A DNA stretch of 64,000 nucleotides, from contig NC_133778.1 in NCBI RefSeq assembly GCF_003597395.2, positions 26,510,108 through 26,574,107 of the forward strand, in the 5' to 3' direction. Below, one piece after another: positions 22,381 to 32,749 of this stretch. The notes under the pieces were generated by a model. That model worked only from the letters and a program-made list of their open reading frames with translations. It was not told where the DNA came from and searched no databases. How positions within the stretch are numbered: position 1 is the stretch's first letter; each line of letters opens with the position of its first letter. A program made the translations under genes and the position numbers. The DNA is from Chelonoidis abingdonii (lineage: Eukaryota > Chordata > Testudines > Testudinidae).

Positions 22381-24475
22381 TCAATGTAATGACAGCCTTT
22401 TGGTTGGGCTGTCCACGGGGGTGGAGTGGGCGGGTGCACGAAGCCTTCCCCCATGCGTTCTTACACGTCTGGGTGAGGAAGATATGGAACATGGTGAGTG
22501 GTGAGGGTGGTTACACAGGGGCTGCAGCGGCACTCTGTGACCCTGCTGCTCTTCCTGAAGCTCCACCAGACGTCGGAGGATGTCAGTTTGATCACGCAGC
22601 AGCCCCCAGCGTTGCATCCCGCCACCGCTGATCTTCCTGCCTACACCTCTGATCTTCCTGCGCCACCTCTCACCTCTCTCTCTCACGTTCGTCCCTCCTA
22701 TCCTCCGTTGTCCTCCTGTCCTCACGTTCACTGGCATCTTTCCTGTAATTTGCTACCACGTCCTTCCACTCATTCAGATGAGCTCTTTCATTGCGGGTTA
22801 CTTCCATGATTTCCGAGAACATTTCGTCTCGCGTCTTTTTTTTCCTCCGCCTTATCTGAGATAGCCTTCGGGATGGAGTAGGGAGGCTTGAAAAAATGCA
22901 GCTGCATGAGGGAGGGAAAAAAGGGAGAGAAGTATTTAAAAAGATACGTTTTACAGAACAATGGTTATACTCTTTCACAGTGAACAACACTATTCACCTT
23001 ACATAGCACATGTGATTTCACTACAAGGTCGCATTTTGCATCTTAATATTGAGTGCCTGCGGCTCTGGTGTTACAGATCTCACAGACGCAGGTCCGGGCA
23101 TCAGAATTCAGCTTTGCATGCGGCCATGGTAAGCCATTGTCTTTCGGCTTCTCCAGCTTTATATACACAGTGCCCTCCTTTCTGATGCTTCTTTCCTGTT
23201 AACATGCAGCAGCAGAACCAACCCCCCCCATCCAATTCTCTAGGATGATTGCTTTACCCCTCACCCCCCACCGCATGGCTGGTATCATGGAAGATCACTG
23301 CTAATCACCCCCTTTCCCCCCCCCACCGCGTGGCTGGTAGCTGGGAGATTCCTGCTAGCCAAACGCAAAAAAGCTCAGCGCTATCCTTCCTCCCCCCCTG
23401 CTTGGCTACTGCAAGGAAGGATTTCTTTTAAGCAAAGCAAACAGCCCAGTAGGAAAATGGCCATCTCTGTCCCCTTAATTAAATTCCTGAATTTCAACCA
23501 GGTTACCATGAACGATATCACTCTGCTGAGGATAACAGAGCGAGATAAAGAACGGATGTTTCTTGAATGCCAGCAAATCACCGGGACCATACGCAGCTAT
23601 GCTTTGTCATGCAATGATACCATTACTTGCTACATGCATGGCGTGGTAAAGTGTCCTACCATGGTGGACGGAACAAGGCTGCCTTGCCCAGAAACCTTCT
23701 GCAAAGGCTTTTGGAGTACCTCCAGGAGCGCTTCATGGAGATGTCCCTGGGATTTCCGCTCCATCCCCAGACATGTTAACAAACTTTTCCAGTAACTTTA
23801 CTGGCCGCGAATGCATCCCAAGCCCTCAGGGCAAATCAATCATTAAAAAACGCTTGCTTTTAAACCATGTTTTATATTTACAAAGGTACACTCACTAGAG
23901 GTCACTTCCATGGCTTCACTGTCTGGGCTAGTGGCTTGCGAGGGCTGGGAGGGTAATTCCATCTGGGTCACAAAAAGCTCCTGGCTGTTGGGGCTAACGG
24001 AGTGCTGTGTGCTCTCTGCAAAGTCATCCTCCTCTTTCTCCTCCTCCTCCTCTTCTCCCTCTGCAGAATCCTCAGCCTTGGTTGAGATTACAACCTCCAT
24101 CTCAGAATCCATGGACAGGGGTGGGGTAGTGGTGGCACAGCCCCCTAAAATTGCATGCAGCTCAGCGTAGAAGCGGCATGTTTTTGGTCCTGACCCGGAC
24201 CTTCCGTTTGCTTCTCTGGTTTTCTGGTAGGCGTGTCTGAGCTCCTTAACTTTCACTCTGCACTGTACTGAGTCCCTGGTCTGGCCTTTTTCCATCATAG
24301 CCTTGGACATTTTTTCAAATATTTTTTCATTTCTTCTTTTGGAATGGAGTTCTGTTAGCACTGAATCCTCTCCCCATATAGTGATCAGATCCAGTACTTC
24401 CCGTGCGGTTCATGCTGGAGCTCTTTTTCTATTCTCAGGAGACTGCATTGCTATCTGTGCTGATGCGCTCTGCAT
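22381..24475 (-). pseudogene. Myb/SANT DNA-binding protein of Harbinger, two exons (copy A)
   Basis: Exon 1 runs from ATG at 24475 to about 23896. It encodes KRAPA, a TGA at 24410-24412 where Trp is expected, then TAREVLDLITIWGEDSV, ELHSKRRNEKIFEKMSKAM, QCRVKVKELRHAYQKTREAN and CRFYAELHAILGG. That is a complete trihelix-type Myb domain, followed by an acidic E/D-rich stretch. A good donor (GTGAGT) lies at 23895-23890. A pyrimidine-rich acceptor ends at 22902, and exon 2 carries IRRRKKKTRDEMFSEIMEV, RNERAHLNEWKDVV, a charged EDRRDER-type helix and, after a frameshift, QTDILRRLVELQEEQQGHR, ending at the TGA at 22381. One base appears lost at the start of exon 2. The protein would bind the transposon ends and carry the transposase to the nucleus. 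Confidence 0.8.
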
Positions 24476-24840
24476 GGTCACCTGTGCTGATCAGAGCTCC
24501 ATGCTGGCCAAACAGGAAATGAAATTCCAAAGTTCGCGGGGCTTTTCCTATCTACCTGGCCAGTGCATCCGAGTTCAGATTGCTGTCCAGAGCGGTCACA
24601 GTGGTGTACTGTGGGATACCACTTGGAGGCCAATACCGTCGATTTGCAGCCACATTAACCCTAATCCGATATGGTAATACCAATTTTAGTGCTACTCCTC
24701 TCGTCGGGGAGGAGTACAGAAACTGATTTAAAGAGCCCTTTATATCGATATAAAAGGCCTCGTAGTGTGGACAGGTGCGGTATTAAATCGGTTTAATGCT
24801 GTTAAAATCAGTTTAAAAGCGTAGTGTAGACCAGGCCTTA

Positions 24841-25774
24841 CATAAAAGTAAATGAAGACTAGCTCTACTGAAATCAACGGTATTATAGTGTATATAGTGA
24901 GTTCAGAATAAGGCCTTTTTTTTCATCCTAAAAGCTGTACTTGTTTTCTGTAATATATATATTGTATTTCACTCCATGTCATTTTTATCTGGCAATTCAC
25001 CAAATCAAGCACATACGCTTGAGGTGTTAACAAAGAGACTGCAATTGTTTGTAAACTTTCCTGAGTTGAATGCCTTCAGGTAAGAAGTGCACATTGCTGG
25101 GTAGTACACTAGAATGCATCCCAAGTAAATCTGTCCTCCACTGAGGAACTGATATGCCAGTAACATACTCTTCTGATGCAATACTTGCTTTATTAATAGT
25201 CAATCTTATTAAACAATGACTGTGACAAACATTTTAAAGCTAAGTGGTGGAGAAAATAGTCAGATACTGTAAGACCAGAGAATATACTGCACCAGCTTGT
25301 ACAATAGCAAGTAAGACAATATAAAGTTGTTATGCATGAATATATCACACAGTGCTTATAGCAAAAATGGTACATTTGATTAACAATTTTTCATAGAAAC
25401 ATGTATCTTCTCTTAAAAAGAGCAATCTTATCCTCCATCTGAGCCTCATTCTGCTTGCTGGCTATATAACTTCAAGCTTCTTCTGAAAAAAGTAAATTGA
25501 ATTTCAGATATTCTGGTTCTGCATCTAGTTTTTTGTTGCCATGTTTGGCCACTCTTGTTCACTACATTACAGAAAATTCTCTAGGAATTTCTTTGGTAAC
25601 CATAGACCCAATTCTGCCACCCCTAGTCATGTGGAACAGTACTTGACAGCATGTGCAGTTCCCTTGTTCATGGAGCAAGGCATTACTCAACACATGTAGC
25701 GGTGGCAAATCAGAGTTTATAGAAAAATCACTACATTTTAAAATATACTCTATGAATAGCTATTGCTGCATTAC
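24841..25774. other. unique AT-rich sequence, no gene seen
   Basis: Nothing recognised. It begins directly after the right target-site copy of Harbinger A. Confidence 0.5.
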
Positions 25775-25905
25775 TTAGATTGTAAGCTCTTGGGGACAGA
25801 CACTATCATATTGTCCTGTTTTTCTATAGTGCCCAACACAATGGTGTCCTGGTCCACGATTAGGCTCTTAGGTACCATGACAATACAAATAATAATATTT
25901 TCCAA
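25775..25905 (+). repeat. ancient interspersed repeat, CAATGGG-tail family, copy 2
   Basis: TTGTAAGCTCTTGGGGACAG, then TATAGTGCCCAACACAATGG, CTGGTCCACGATTAGGCTCT and the tail ACAAATAATAAT. This is the best-preserved copy in the window and gives the orientation of the family. Confidence 0.7.
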
Positions 25906-27159
25906 GACACTCATATTAATCCCAATGACAAATGCATTTGCTCTCCTTCTCATGTTTAGGAGAAAAATGTGAAAACATTTTGTTCTTGGGCTAAGATCAC
26001 AGTTACCAATACGCTACGTGACTTTACTTTCACACTCCTGCATTCCTGCAGCAAACTTTGTTCTTTACTTTGCCTCCTGGCAACACTAACATCGTATGGA
26101 AAAAAATAACAGCTTTTGAAAATATTTCTCTGAACCTGAATTGTTCTTCAGGCAATAAAGCAGATAGCAGTGAACGTCTTCTAGTAGAGTATGGGGAGAT
26201 TTGTCTGTCAGAGGAGTCGAAGAAGTGGTGAATCCCACATATATATTTTGCTCATTGAATATGCCCACTGCAATGTACGTGTGGGGGGTGGCAGGCCTTT
26301 GTCTGTCTTGCTGGAAAAAAAAGAGCAGTGCTGTCCCTTTTAAGGGCTCCCTTACAAAGGGTGGGAAGGGGGGAGAGTTTAAAGGGATGGGCAGGAACCA
26401 TTTGAAGCCTGATCAAGAGAAGGTCACTTTATTGCCTTTCCTGCTACCCAGAAGAGTGGGGTACGTAGCCCCAGGAAGGCTTTTTTTACTGGTATCAGCC
26501 TTGAATTTTGCAAAAGGACTGGGGTCTCTCCTACTGTGGACCTTATGCTAGTTGTTCTTTTCCTTGGGGTGCTGGGAAGGAATTTTACCCTCACTGCCAT
26601 GTTAGCTGAGGTAGGGGTGGGGGTTGCCCTCCTCATGGTCCTGGGATGGGTGCAGGGGTAGGTTGTAATGTTGCAGCTTGGTAAGGAAAACTCATGACAG
26701 ATGTCCAGTGCAGGTACTTGGTGCGGAAGGGATACAGTTAGTGGATAAAATAGATTGGAAAATTATTTGACAAAAAGTTACCCAATGAGTAATGAGTTTT
26801 CAGGGCTCCTACATCAGATACAGTGGGCATCCAACCCCCCTTTTTCTAGCCACTGTTCACCTCATATAAAGGGAAGGTACCAGGGTCCCAGTGATGTGAT
26901 AGCTGGGTCCAGGTTAGGGATTATGTGGAATTTATTAAGGAAATGATGACCTCTCTCTTACAACTTATTACTGGGTACTCCCAGATATGAACCAACAAAA
27001 CTTTGGTTTTAACCTTTAAATCTGTATGTCTAGCATGTAACCTTTGGAAACCATTCTAAGAACAATAATTGCAAAGAATAAAAAATGGAAAGGAATTTAA
27101 TCATTTACTATGTAACAGTTCTAGGGCTGCTTTAGAGACATAGGAATACCAGTGTAGTA
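25906..27159. other. no gene recognised; possible LINE fragment at 26560-26690
   Basis: The part GGTGCTGGGAAGGAATTTTA followed by a TTAGCTGAGGTAGGGG block resembles the 3' untranslated part of a LINE, but the match is too weak to name. The rest appears unique. Confidence 0.35.
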
Positions 27160-27397
27160 TGTTTGCTAAGTGCTCTTAGTGTGGACACAGCTATAGTGGG
27201 AACTCTGCATAGTAAAACAGCCCCCTGTGAGAGAAACAAGTTATACTGGTAAAAAGACAATTTTCCTAGTATAACCACATCTACACCAGAGGCTCTGCCA
27301 GCACAGCTGGATTGATCAGGAATCCTGCCTCTTCACAGCCCTGACCAACATAGCAGTCCTGGCAGAAATCTGCATTGTGTAGACTAGGCCTTGCTCT
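27160..27397 (+). mobile_element. MITE remnant ending GTGTAGACTAGGCCTTG
   Basis: The segment contains CTCTTAGTGTGGACACAGCT, ACAAGTTATACTGGTAAAA, CACATCTACACCAGAGGCT, GCCAGCACAGCTGG and the right terminus TTGTGTAGACTAGGCC. This order of motifs fits a turtle MITE with ends of the GTCTACACTA type. The left terminus is worn and no target-site duplication could be set. Confidence 0.5.
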
Positions 27398-28124
27398 AAG
27401 GATCAGACTCTTGGGTATTGGGCCATGGTACAAGGACAAGGGGATGTAACAATACACCATCTTACAAAGCAAAAAAATGTCAGGAGGGTGAATCAAAGTA
27501 TTTTTGTTCTCATATACAGTAAAGAAGGTCCATCGCTGGAAAGGGAAAAATCCCTCAAGACCATGAAGTAGAACAGTACAGTAAAATGACTGTGTATGCT
27601 TTTGAGAACAAGGTAATGGAATTTGCAACTCTTTCAAAAGATTGAGAGAACGAAAGAGAACGCTGGATAATTCTCACCTATTCAAATGTAAAATTGAGAC
27701 ATTGACGTTGGGTATTGAGAAAAAAATAATATTTTTCATTAATTAACAACATAATGAGTACCCTTACGTTTGACCAGTTTCAAATGTTGCTACTAATTCA
27801 AATGAATTTCCATTTCACAAATGAGTAGAGTCTTTCATGCTGGTGCAACTTGTTTTATGGTTGCCCACTGTAATTCTTTTTAATTTAATAAAAGCATCTG
27901 TAATTGTAATTTATTTAGTTAAAAATTCTGCTCTCAATTCTGCTCAGTTGCACTATTTTCAAAACGACACACACTCTGCTGCAGAAAAATCAGTGTCCCT
28001 TCTTGTAATTTTTCTACATAATGTGGGGGTTGGGACTCTGCTGAGTCCCCAACAGACTCCATTTCAAGTTATTTATAATGTTTATTCCCCTGGTTGTAGC
28101 ACGGGTGATGACCTCTCTTTTGTT

Positions 28125-28690
28125 TGGGAGACCTTTTCTCTCTTTTTCCATGGAGAGAGAGGGGAATCAGAATAAAAGAACAGCAAAAGTTGTCTGTTTC
28201 TAGGCAGTGTTTTGGGGTCACCCCTCTGGGGCTTGGCTTGCCAGCTGTCATAGTGTCTCTAATTAGGGCCTACCTCCAGCCCATCTTCTTGAAGCATCAT
28301 GCTTTATAGCTGGCCCATCCACTTTTAGGGGAGTGAGGCCTGTGACCATCTTCAAGAAGGGTGGCGAACAGGAAGAAGGCTGCTATACCTCAGAGACTGC
28401 TGACCATAGAGATAGCTCAACTAAAGAGTTCCTTTTTCTCTCTTTCCCTTGAGAGAGAAGGGAGAATCAGAGTAAAATAAAACAAAGGTGATCTGTCTCT
28501 TAGGCAGTCGTTTGGGGCTTGGCTTATCAGCGGGTAGTGTCTTTAATTAGGGTCTGTATCCAGCCCCTCTTCTTGGAGCACTTTGTTTTATAGCTGGTCC
28601 ATGCTGTTTTAGGGCAATGAGGCCAGAGAGTATCTCTCTTGGCTGATTTGTCTTTATGGTCAGCAATCTTCTTCCTGTTCCCCACCCATT
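28125..28690. repeat. diverged tandem duplication with an embedded inverted repeat
   Basis: Two similar units, about 28125-28345 and 28436-28640, share in order: GAGAGAG/GGGAATCAGA, TAGGCAGT/GTTTGGGG, GGGGCTTGGCTT, GTGTCT/TAATTAGGG, CCAGCCC and TTCTTGGAGCA-like, TTTTATAGCTGG. They lie about 315 bases apart. The spacer after unit 1 (AACAGGAAGAAGGCTGCT, 28365-28382, and GCTGACCATAGAGA) is the reverse complement of sequence after unit 2 (near 28655-28690). No known family was recognised. Confidence 0.6.
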
Positions 28691-31046
28691 TCTGTGCCAG
28701 GATTTCCCCCTTTTAAGCTTCCACCCTGCAAGCCGAGCAAAACTTACAGATACATCTGGTCAGTGCTGAATGAGCCCAGAAGAGCTCATTAATTTCCTCT
28801 CTCCTGAGTGAGGGTGTGTCCCTTCATACATGCTATCATGTCCCATAGACAATTCTGAATTAATTTACATGTAGATGTACCATTTTTTTTAAAATAGGCT
28901 GTTATCCTGAAAGGTGCAGGGCTGACATCCAGGTATATGTGTTGGATCCAAAGATAATTACATAATTCATTAAAGCTAATTGGTGCACCAAGCACTGTCT
29001 TCTAGGTTCAATAGAAGGACCTATCAATCCCCTCTATTTAGTGAAAACAACTATAGACAATGGGAATGACTATGACAGGGAATAAGTTACTTGATAGGCC
29101 AAAGCTAAACCAGGTGGCTCAACAGTCTTCCCTGTTTGCAAATGCATGGGTCCAAGGATATTTTTTTGCAGGCATTGTATCTTGGGGGGGGGGGAGGGGA
29201 GTAAAAGGAGTTGTGAGCATGCCCTGAAAGGAAGCAAAGAGAGAGAGCTCCTTGAGCACAGAGTAGCATGCTTGAGGATGCCTGAACAAGGAAACTGCTG
29301 TTGTTTGTTTCTGCTGTGTTCAGGGAAACAAGACTTTGTGTGCATTTTTCATGAACAATGAATGAGATTACACCAAGAATATACCTGTCTGCTCTGATGG
29401 ATTTCTCATCCAATTGGATGCAATGTCCCAAATTCTGGCAAACAACACAACCCAAAAGTGGACTGAAAAGCCTCCTGACTCCTTGTTCCTCTGCTCTGAT
29501 TGCCAATTTGCACTTTTTCACTGCAGCAGCTGGCATTCAAGTGTTTTCTGTTTGTGCGTGTGTGGTTTGATGTTTACATTCATCCAAAAAGACACTCACA
29601 AAAATAAAGTGAAGCTTCTCATAGGGGTATTTTGCTGAATAAAAAATGCATAATAAATACACCATGACATAGAATACGTTTCAGAGACGGGCTCCCAACA
29701 CGGGCAGAGAAAATGACAAGAAAGGCAATGAGACCCAGGTGAAAGGTAACTAACACAATTTTGTGTGTGCGCGCAGTTTGCAAAGGCAACTGGGTATCAT
29801 GTACTTCCTCCTATATTCGTTTCACCAAATTCAAGGAGTGTCAATGGGAAGTATTCACACAAGCAATTAACACCTGAAGTTTATCACCACCCAAATTATT
29901 TGCAGCTGGATTAGCACCTCTTTAATTAAAACCTCAAACCAGAAGCATAAGCAATTTAAAAAAAAGCCACCAACAAACAAGCCATTCTTGAAAAGTTTAA
30001 AACACTGGTACATTAAAATGACTTACATAATTATGGCTGAACCTCCAGGATCCGTGTTCAAGTGACAGAATTCTCTAATGTCACACGCATGGCAATCAGT
30101 TTAGAACAGTCTGAACAAGCTGGGCAGGATATGTGCTTAAATATACAACTAACCCCAATGTACAACTCACCCCTATTTTTAACTGGAATTGTTTATGACA
30201 CCTCAGTCACTATATTACTTTACCTGTCCATATGTGTACTGCAAGTTACTGTTTAGCTTTGGTTTATACTATATTGGTATATAGTATTAAATAATAATCA
30301 TGGCATGGCATTACATTACCAGACACTATCACAGAATGTGTTACCATGATTTAAGTCTAATGTATTTCAAAATGCCTGACATTCTGGGTAAAAGTTTTGC
30401 CCCCTTGAAGTTAACGGCAAAAAAAACATTGACTTTAATGGGGCCAAGATTTCAGAGAGAGAAAGAGAGTGTGTCACTAGCTAACCTGAAATAGGTGTAA
30501 CTTGTAACAGCATTATAGGCTTTAAATTATATAAAGTGTTCCACTGGAGTATATGCTTTACCTTGCCACCAATGCAAGTGCCCTATAATGCTTCCGACCC
30601 AAGAAAATACAATGCTGTATCTTGTGAGAGTTAAATAATATAGATAACCAGAGCACAGCAAACACACTGAAAGCCTCAGACAGCAGGATGAGAATAACAG
30701 CAAAGGTAGAGGGGAGGCCTGTTAAAGGCAGAAGGAATTGTGAGAGGAGGAAGAAATTAGGAGAGGGAAGTTTGGTTTAAGAAAAGGAGTAAGGGCTCAA
30801 ACTAGTTCGTATCTTTCCTCCTGGACAAAGGAGGACAAAGCTGAGCTTTACTAAAAATGCACCCAAGATGATGACCTCCCATTGTTCCTGTTGTGTCCTA
30901 GTGCCTACAACTTATAACCTTACCCATTGGTCTGTATTCAGAATGCCTCAAAACTCTGAAGTGCTCCAATTCTCCAATTCTGTCCCATGGAGTTCTCAGA
31001 ACCTGGGGCTATGTTGTCCGACTGTTGTGAAGGATCTTTTTGCCTT
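28691..31046. other. no gene recognised
   Basis: A G-run occurs at about 29184-29200. At 30385-30452 the pattern TGACTTTAATGGGGCCAAGA matches the old CAATGGG-type dispersed sequence common in amniotes. No exon is supported. Confidence 0.5.
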
Positions 31047-31096
31047 TACTTGCAGGCATGTACTTGCAGGCATGTACTTCCTTCATTGCAGGCATG
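31047..31096. repeat. short tandem repeat, 15-bp unit
   Basis: The unit CTTGCAGGCATGTA is repeated twice, with a third degenerate copy (CATTGCAGGCATGTTG). Confidence 0.75.
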
Positions 31097-31401
31097 TTGC
31101 CTGATTTAAAAAAATGAAGTATAAACAAAAGCAACGCAGAACATCATAACTCCAGAACAACAACATAAACCGTTCAAAATTTAATTGACTCACTGTTTGC
31201 GATTCTCGGTCATGTACAGCTTTTTCAATTCATTCTTTCTCCCCTTCTTTGTTCCCTTTAAGCAAATGAGTCCGGACCAGGAGAAAAGGCATGGAGACAG
31301 TCCTGGCAAAACTTTCATTACACTGCTGTTTCACTTTTTAACGGTGAGATTCTGGACACTGACTCTTCTCATTTCCATCATAGAAACACCTGTTAAGAAC
31401 A

Positions 31402-31518
31402 AGCAGCAGAGAATCCTGTGGCACCTTATAGACTAACAGACGTCTGTTAGTCTATAAGGTGCCACAGGATTCTCTGCTGCTTTTACAGATCCAGACTAAC
31501 ACGGCTACCCCTCTGATA
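31402..31518 (-). mobile_element. foldback Penelope-type terminal-repeat insertion with perfect palindrome
   Basis: Positions 31401-31482 are a perfect 82-base palindrome with two 41-base arms and no spacer, centred between 31441 and 31442. The right arm continues into the GTAGCCGTGTTAGTCTGG end (minus strand, near 31506) that also ends the Penelope-like copy at 32293-32737. CTGTTAAGAACA (31390-31401) and CTGCTAAGAACA (31519-31530) flank the insertion, a 12-bp target duplication with one change. The foldback thus integrated as a unit. No coding sequence is present. Confidence 0.75.
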
Positions 31519-31894
31519 CTGCTAAGAACACTGTTCTCCAGCATCAGTATTGGATGCAAAGCTGAAAGGTGTTGTTTAAACAATGCCAGGAGCGTATTAT
31601 CCTCTTCTAATTTTTCATGTCTTCCACAACTGAACTAATGATTGAATTAGCAAACGCTATTATTAGGATAACAAGAATTTAAGACTTTTCTAGGCATTGA
31701 GCATCTTAGTCGTAACTCTTTTGTTTATCCATTTAAAATAATCTCCTACTCAGCAAACGAAAAGAGTAGTGACTCGGGCACAGGGAGGACAGCAGTTCTG
31801 CCTTGTGATTTGAGCCTATTGTTTTGGAAGTTTAATGTCGTTAGGCTTCTTTCTCTCTCACCAAAACCTAGCATTTAAACCCATGATTAAAGTA

Positions 31895-32082
31895 CACCTC
31901 TACCCCTTTAGAACACCACCCGTTATAACACAAATTCAGATATAACATGGTAAAGCAGCGCTCCAGGGGGAGGGGGCTGTGCACTCCAGCAGATCAAATC
32001 AAGTTCGATATACCATGGTTTCGCCTATAAAGCAGTAAGATTTTTTGGCTCTCGATGACAGCGTTATATTGAGGTGGAAGTG
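31895..32082. mobile_element. mariner-like MITE with TA duplication
   Basis: The left end CACCTCTACCCC and the inverted right end CACTTCCACCTC match at 9 of 12 bases, and TA flanks both sides (31893-31894, 32083-32084). The interior has GTTATAAC and GTTATATT blocks near the two ends, as in an inverted repeat. It has no coding capacity and would have relied on a Tc1/mariner transposase in trans. Confidence 0.65.
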
Positions 32083-32301
32083 TACCTACGCTGTATGGTC
32101 TGTTGTATTATTACTCAAATGCTCTTGCTAATCGATAACAAAGCATAGTATGTGATCAAGTAAACTTTGTTAGAGTAGTGCCTTAAACGTTTTTCTACAG
32201 ACAGCTGCTCTGCTAATATGCATCACAAGATAATTCTAATATTCTCGTTATTGCTACATTGTGAGTCTGTATTCCATGCACCCAGATTCACAGATGAACT
32301 G

Positions 32302-32540
32302 AAGCGCAGCAATTTCTCTTTGGACACACAATAGCAGATCTAAAGGTGGCCATCCTGCAGTCAAAAAACTTCAGGACCAGGCTTGAGAGAGAAACTGCTG
32401 AGCTTCAGTTCATCTGCAAATCTGACACCGTCAGCTCAGGATTAAACAAAGACTGTGAATGGTTTGCCAGCTACAAAAGCAGTTTCTCCTCCCTTGGTTT
32501 TCACACCTCAACTGCTAGAAGAGGGCCTCATCCTCCCTGA
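32302..32540 (+). pseudogene. Penelope-like endonuclease, C-terminal end
   Basis: The peptide reads HTIADLKVAILQSKNFRTR, then ETAELQFICKSDTVSSGLNK and DCEWFASYKSS, ending at a TGA. The spacing of H-x-I-x-D-L-x-V, E-L-x-F-I, D-T and G-L-N-x-D is the C-terminal pattern of Penelope-like proteins, whose GIY-YIG endonuclease domain follows the reverse transcriptase. The same pattern occurs on the minus strand at 55030-55188. The reverse transcriptase and GIY-YIG core are absent, so only the last 80 or so residues remain. The frame is open. Confidence 0.65.
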
Positions 32541-32617
32541 TTGAACTAACCTCGTTATCTCTAGCCTGCTTCTTGCTTGCATATATATACCTGCCCCTGG
32601 AAATTTCCACTACATGC

Positions 32618-32660
32618 ATCCAACGAAGTGAGTATTCACCCACGAAAGCTCATGCTCCAA
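32618..32660 (+). ncRNA. hammerhead-like core in the Penelope terminal repeat
   Basis: CCAACGA (32620-32626, expected CUGANGA) is followed by one extra A, a hairpin with arms 32628-32633 and 32638-32643 (five of six pairs) and GAAA at 32644-32647. Hammerhead motifs are known in Penelope-like elements. The U4 and G5 equivalents are changed here and one A intervenes before the stem, so this copy is unlikely to cleave. Confidence 0.35.
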
Positions 32661-32749
32661 AACGTCTGTTAATCTATAAGGTGCCACAGGACTCTGCTGC
32701 TTTTACAGATCCAGACTAACACGGCTACCTCCTGATACCAGATTCACAA

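Larger units (their letters stand above)
20941..24837 (+). mobile_element. PIF/Harbinger transposon, end to end (copy A)
   Basis: The left terminus GGGTACGTCTACACTA and the inverted right terminus GGCCTGGTCTACACTA share the core GTCTACACTA. The element is 3897 bases and is flanked by TCA and TTA, an imperfect 3-bp duplication as expected for this superfamily. It holds two convergent genes: a HARBI1-type transposase on the plus strand and a Myb/SANT protein with one intron on the minus strand. Compared with copy B (46802-51108), about 450 bases inside the transposase are deleted. Confidence 0.85.
32293..32737 (+). mobile_element. Penelope-like retroelement, 5'-truncated insertion
   Basis: An exact 11-base duplication CCAGATTCACA flanks the insertion (32282-32292 and 32738-32748). 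The first 250 bases encode the end of the GIY-YIG-type endonuclease. After it come a leader-like stretch and the terminal repeat with CACCCACGAAAGCTCATGCTC, a GGTGCCACAGGA block and the end AGACTAACACGGCTACC. The terminal repeat carries a hammerhead-ribozyme-like core at 32620-32647. Confidence 0.75.

Noticed and set aside
24000..24080. Ser-rich plus-strand frame (FSSSSSSPSAE)
   Set aside because: It is the reverse complement of the acidic E/D-rich stretch in the Myb gene on the minus strand.
28081..28720. CRISPR-like spaced repeats
   Set aside because: There are only two long diverged units, not many short identical ones, and the genome is eukaryotic.
29070..29638. Overlapping frames on both strands around a G-run
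   Set aside because: No homology, no splice context, and the frames overlap each other on opposite strands.
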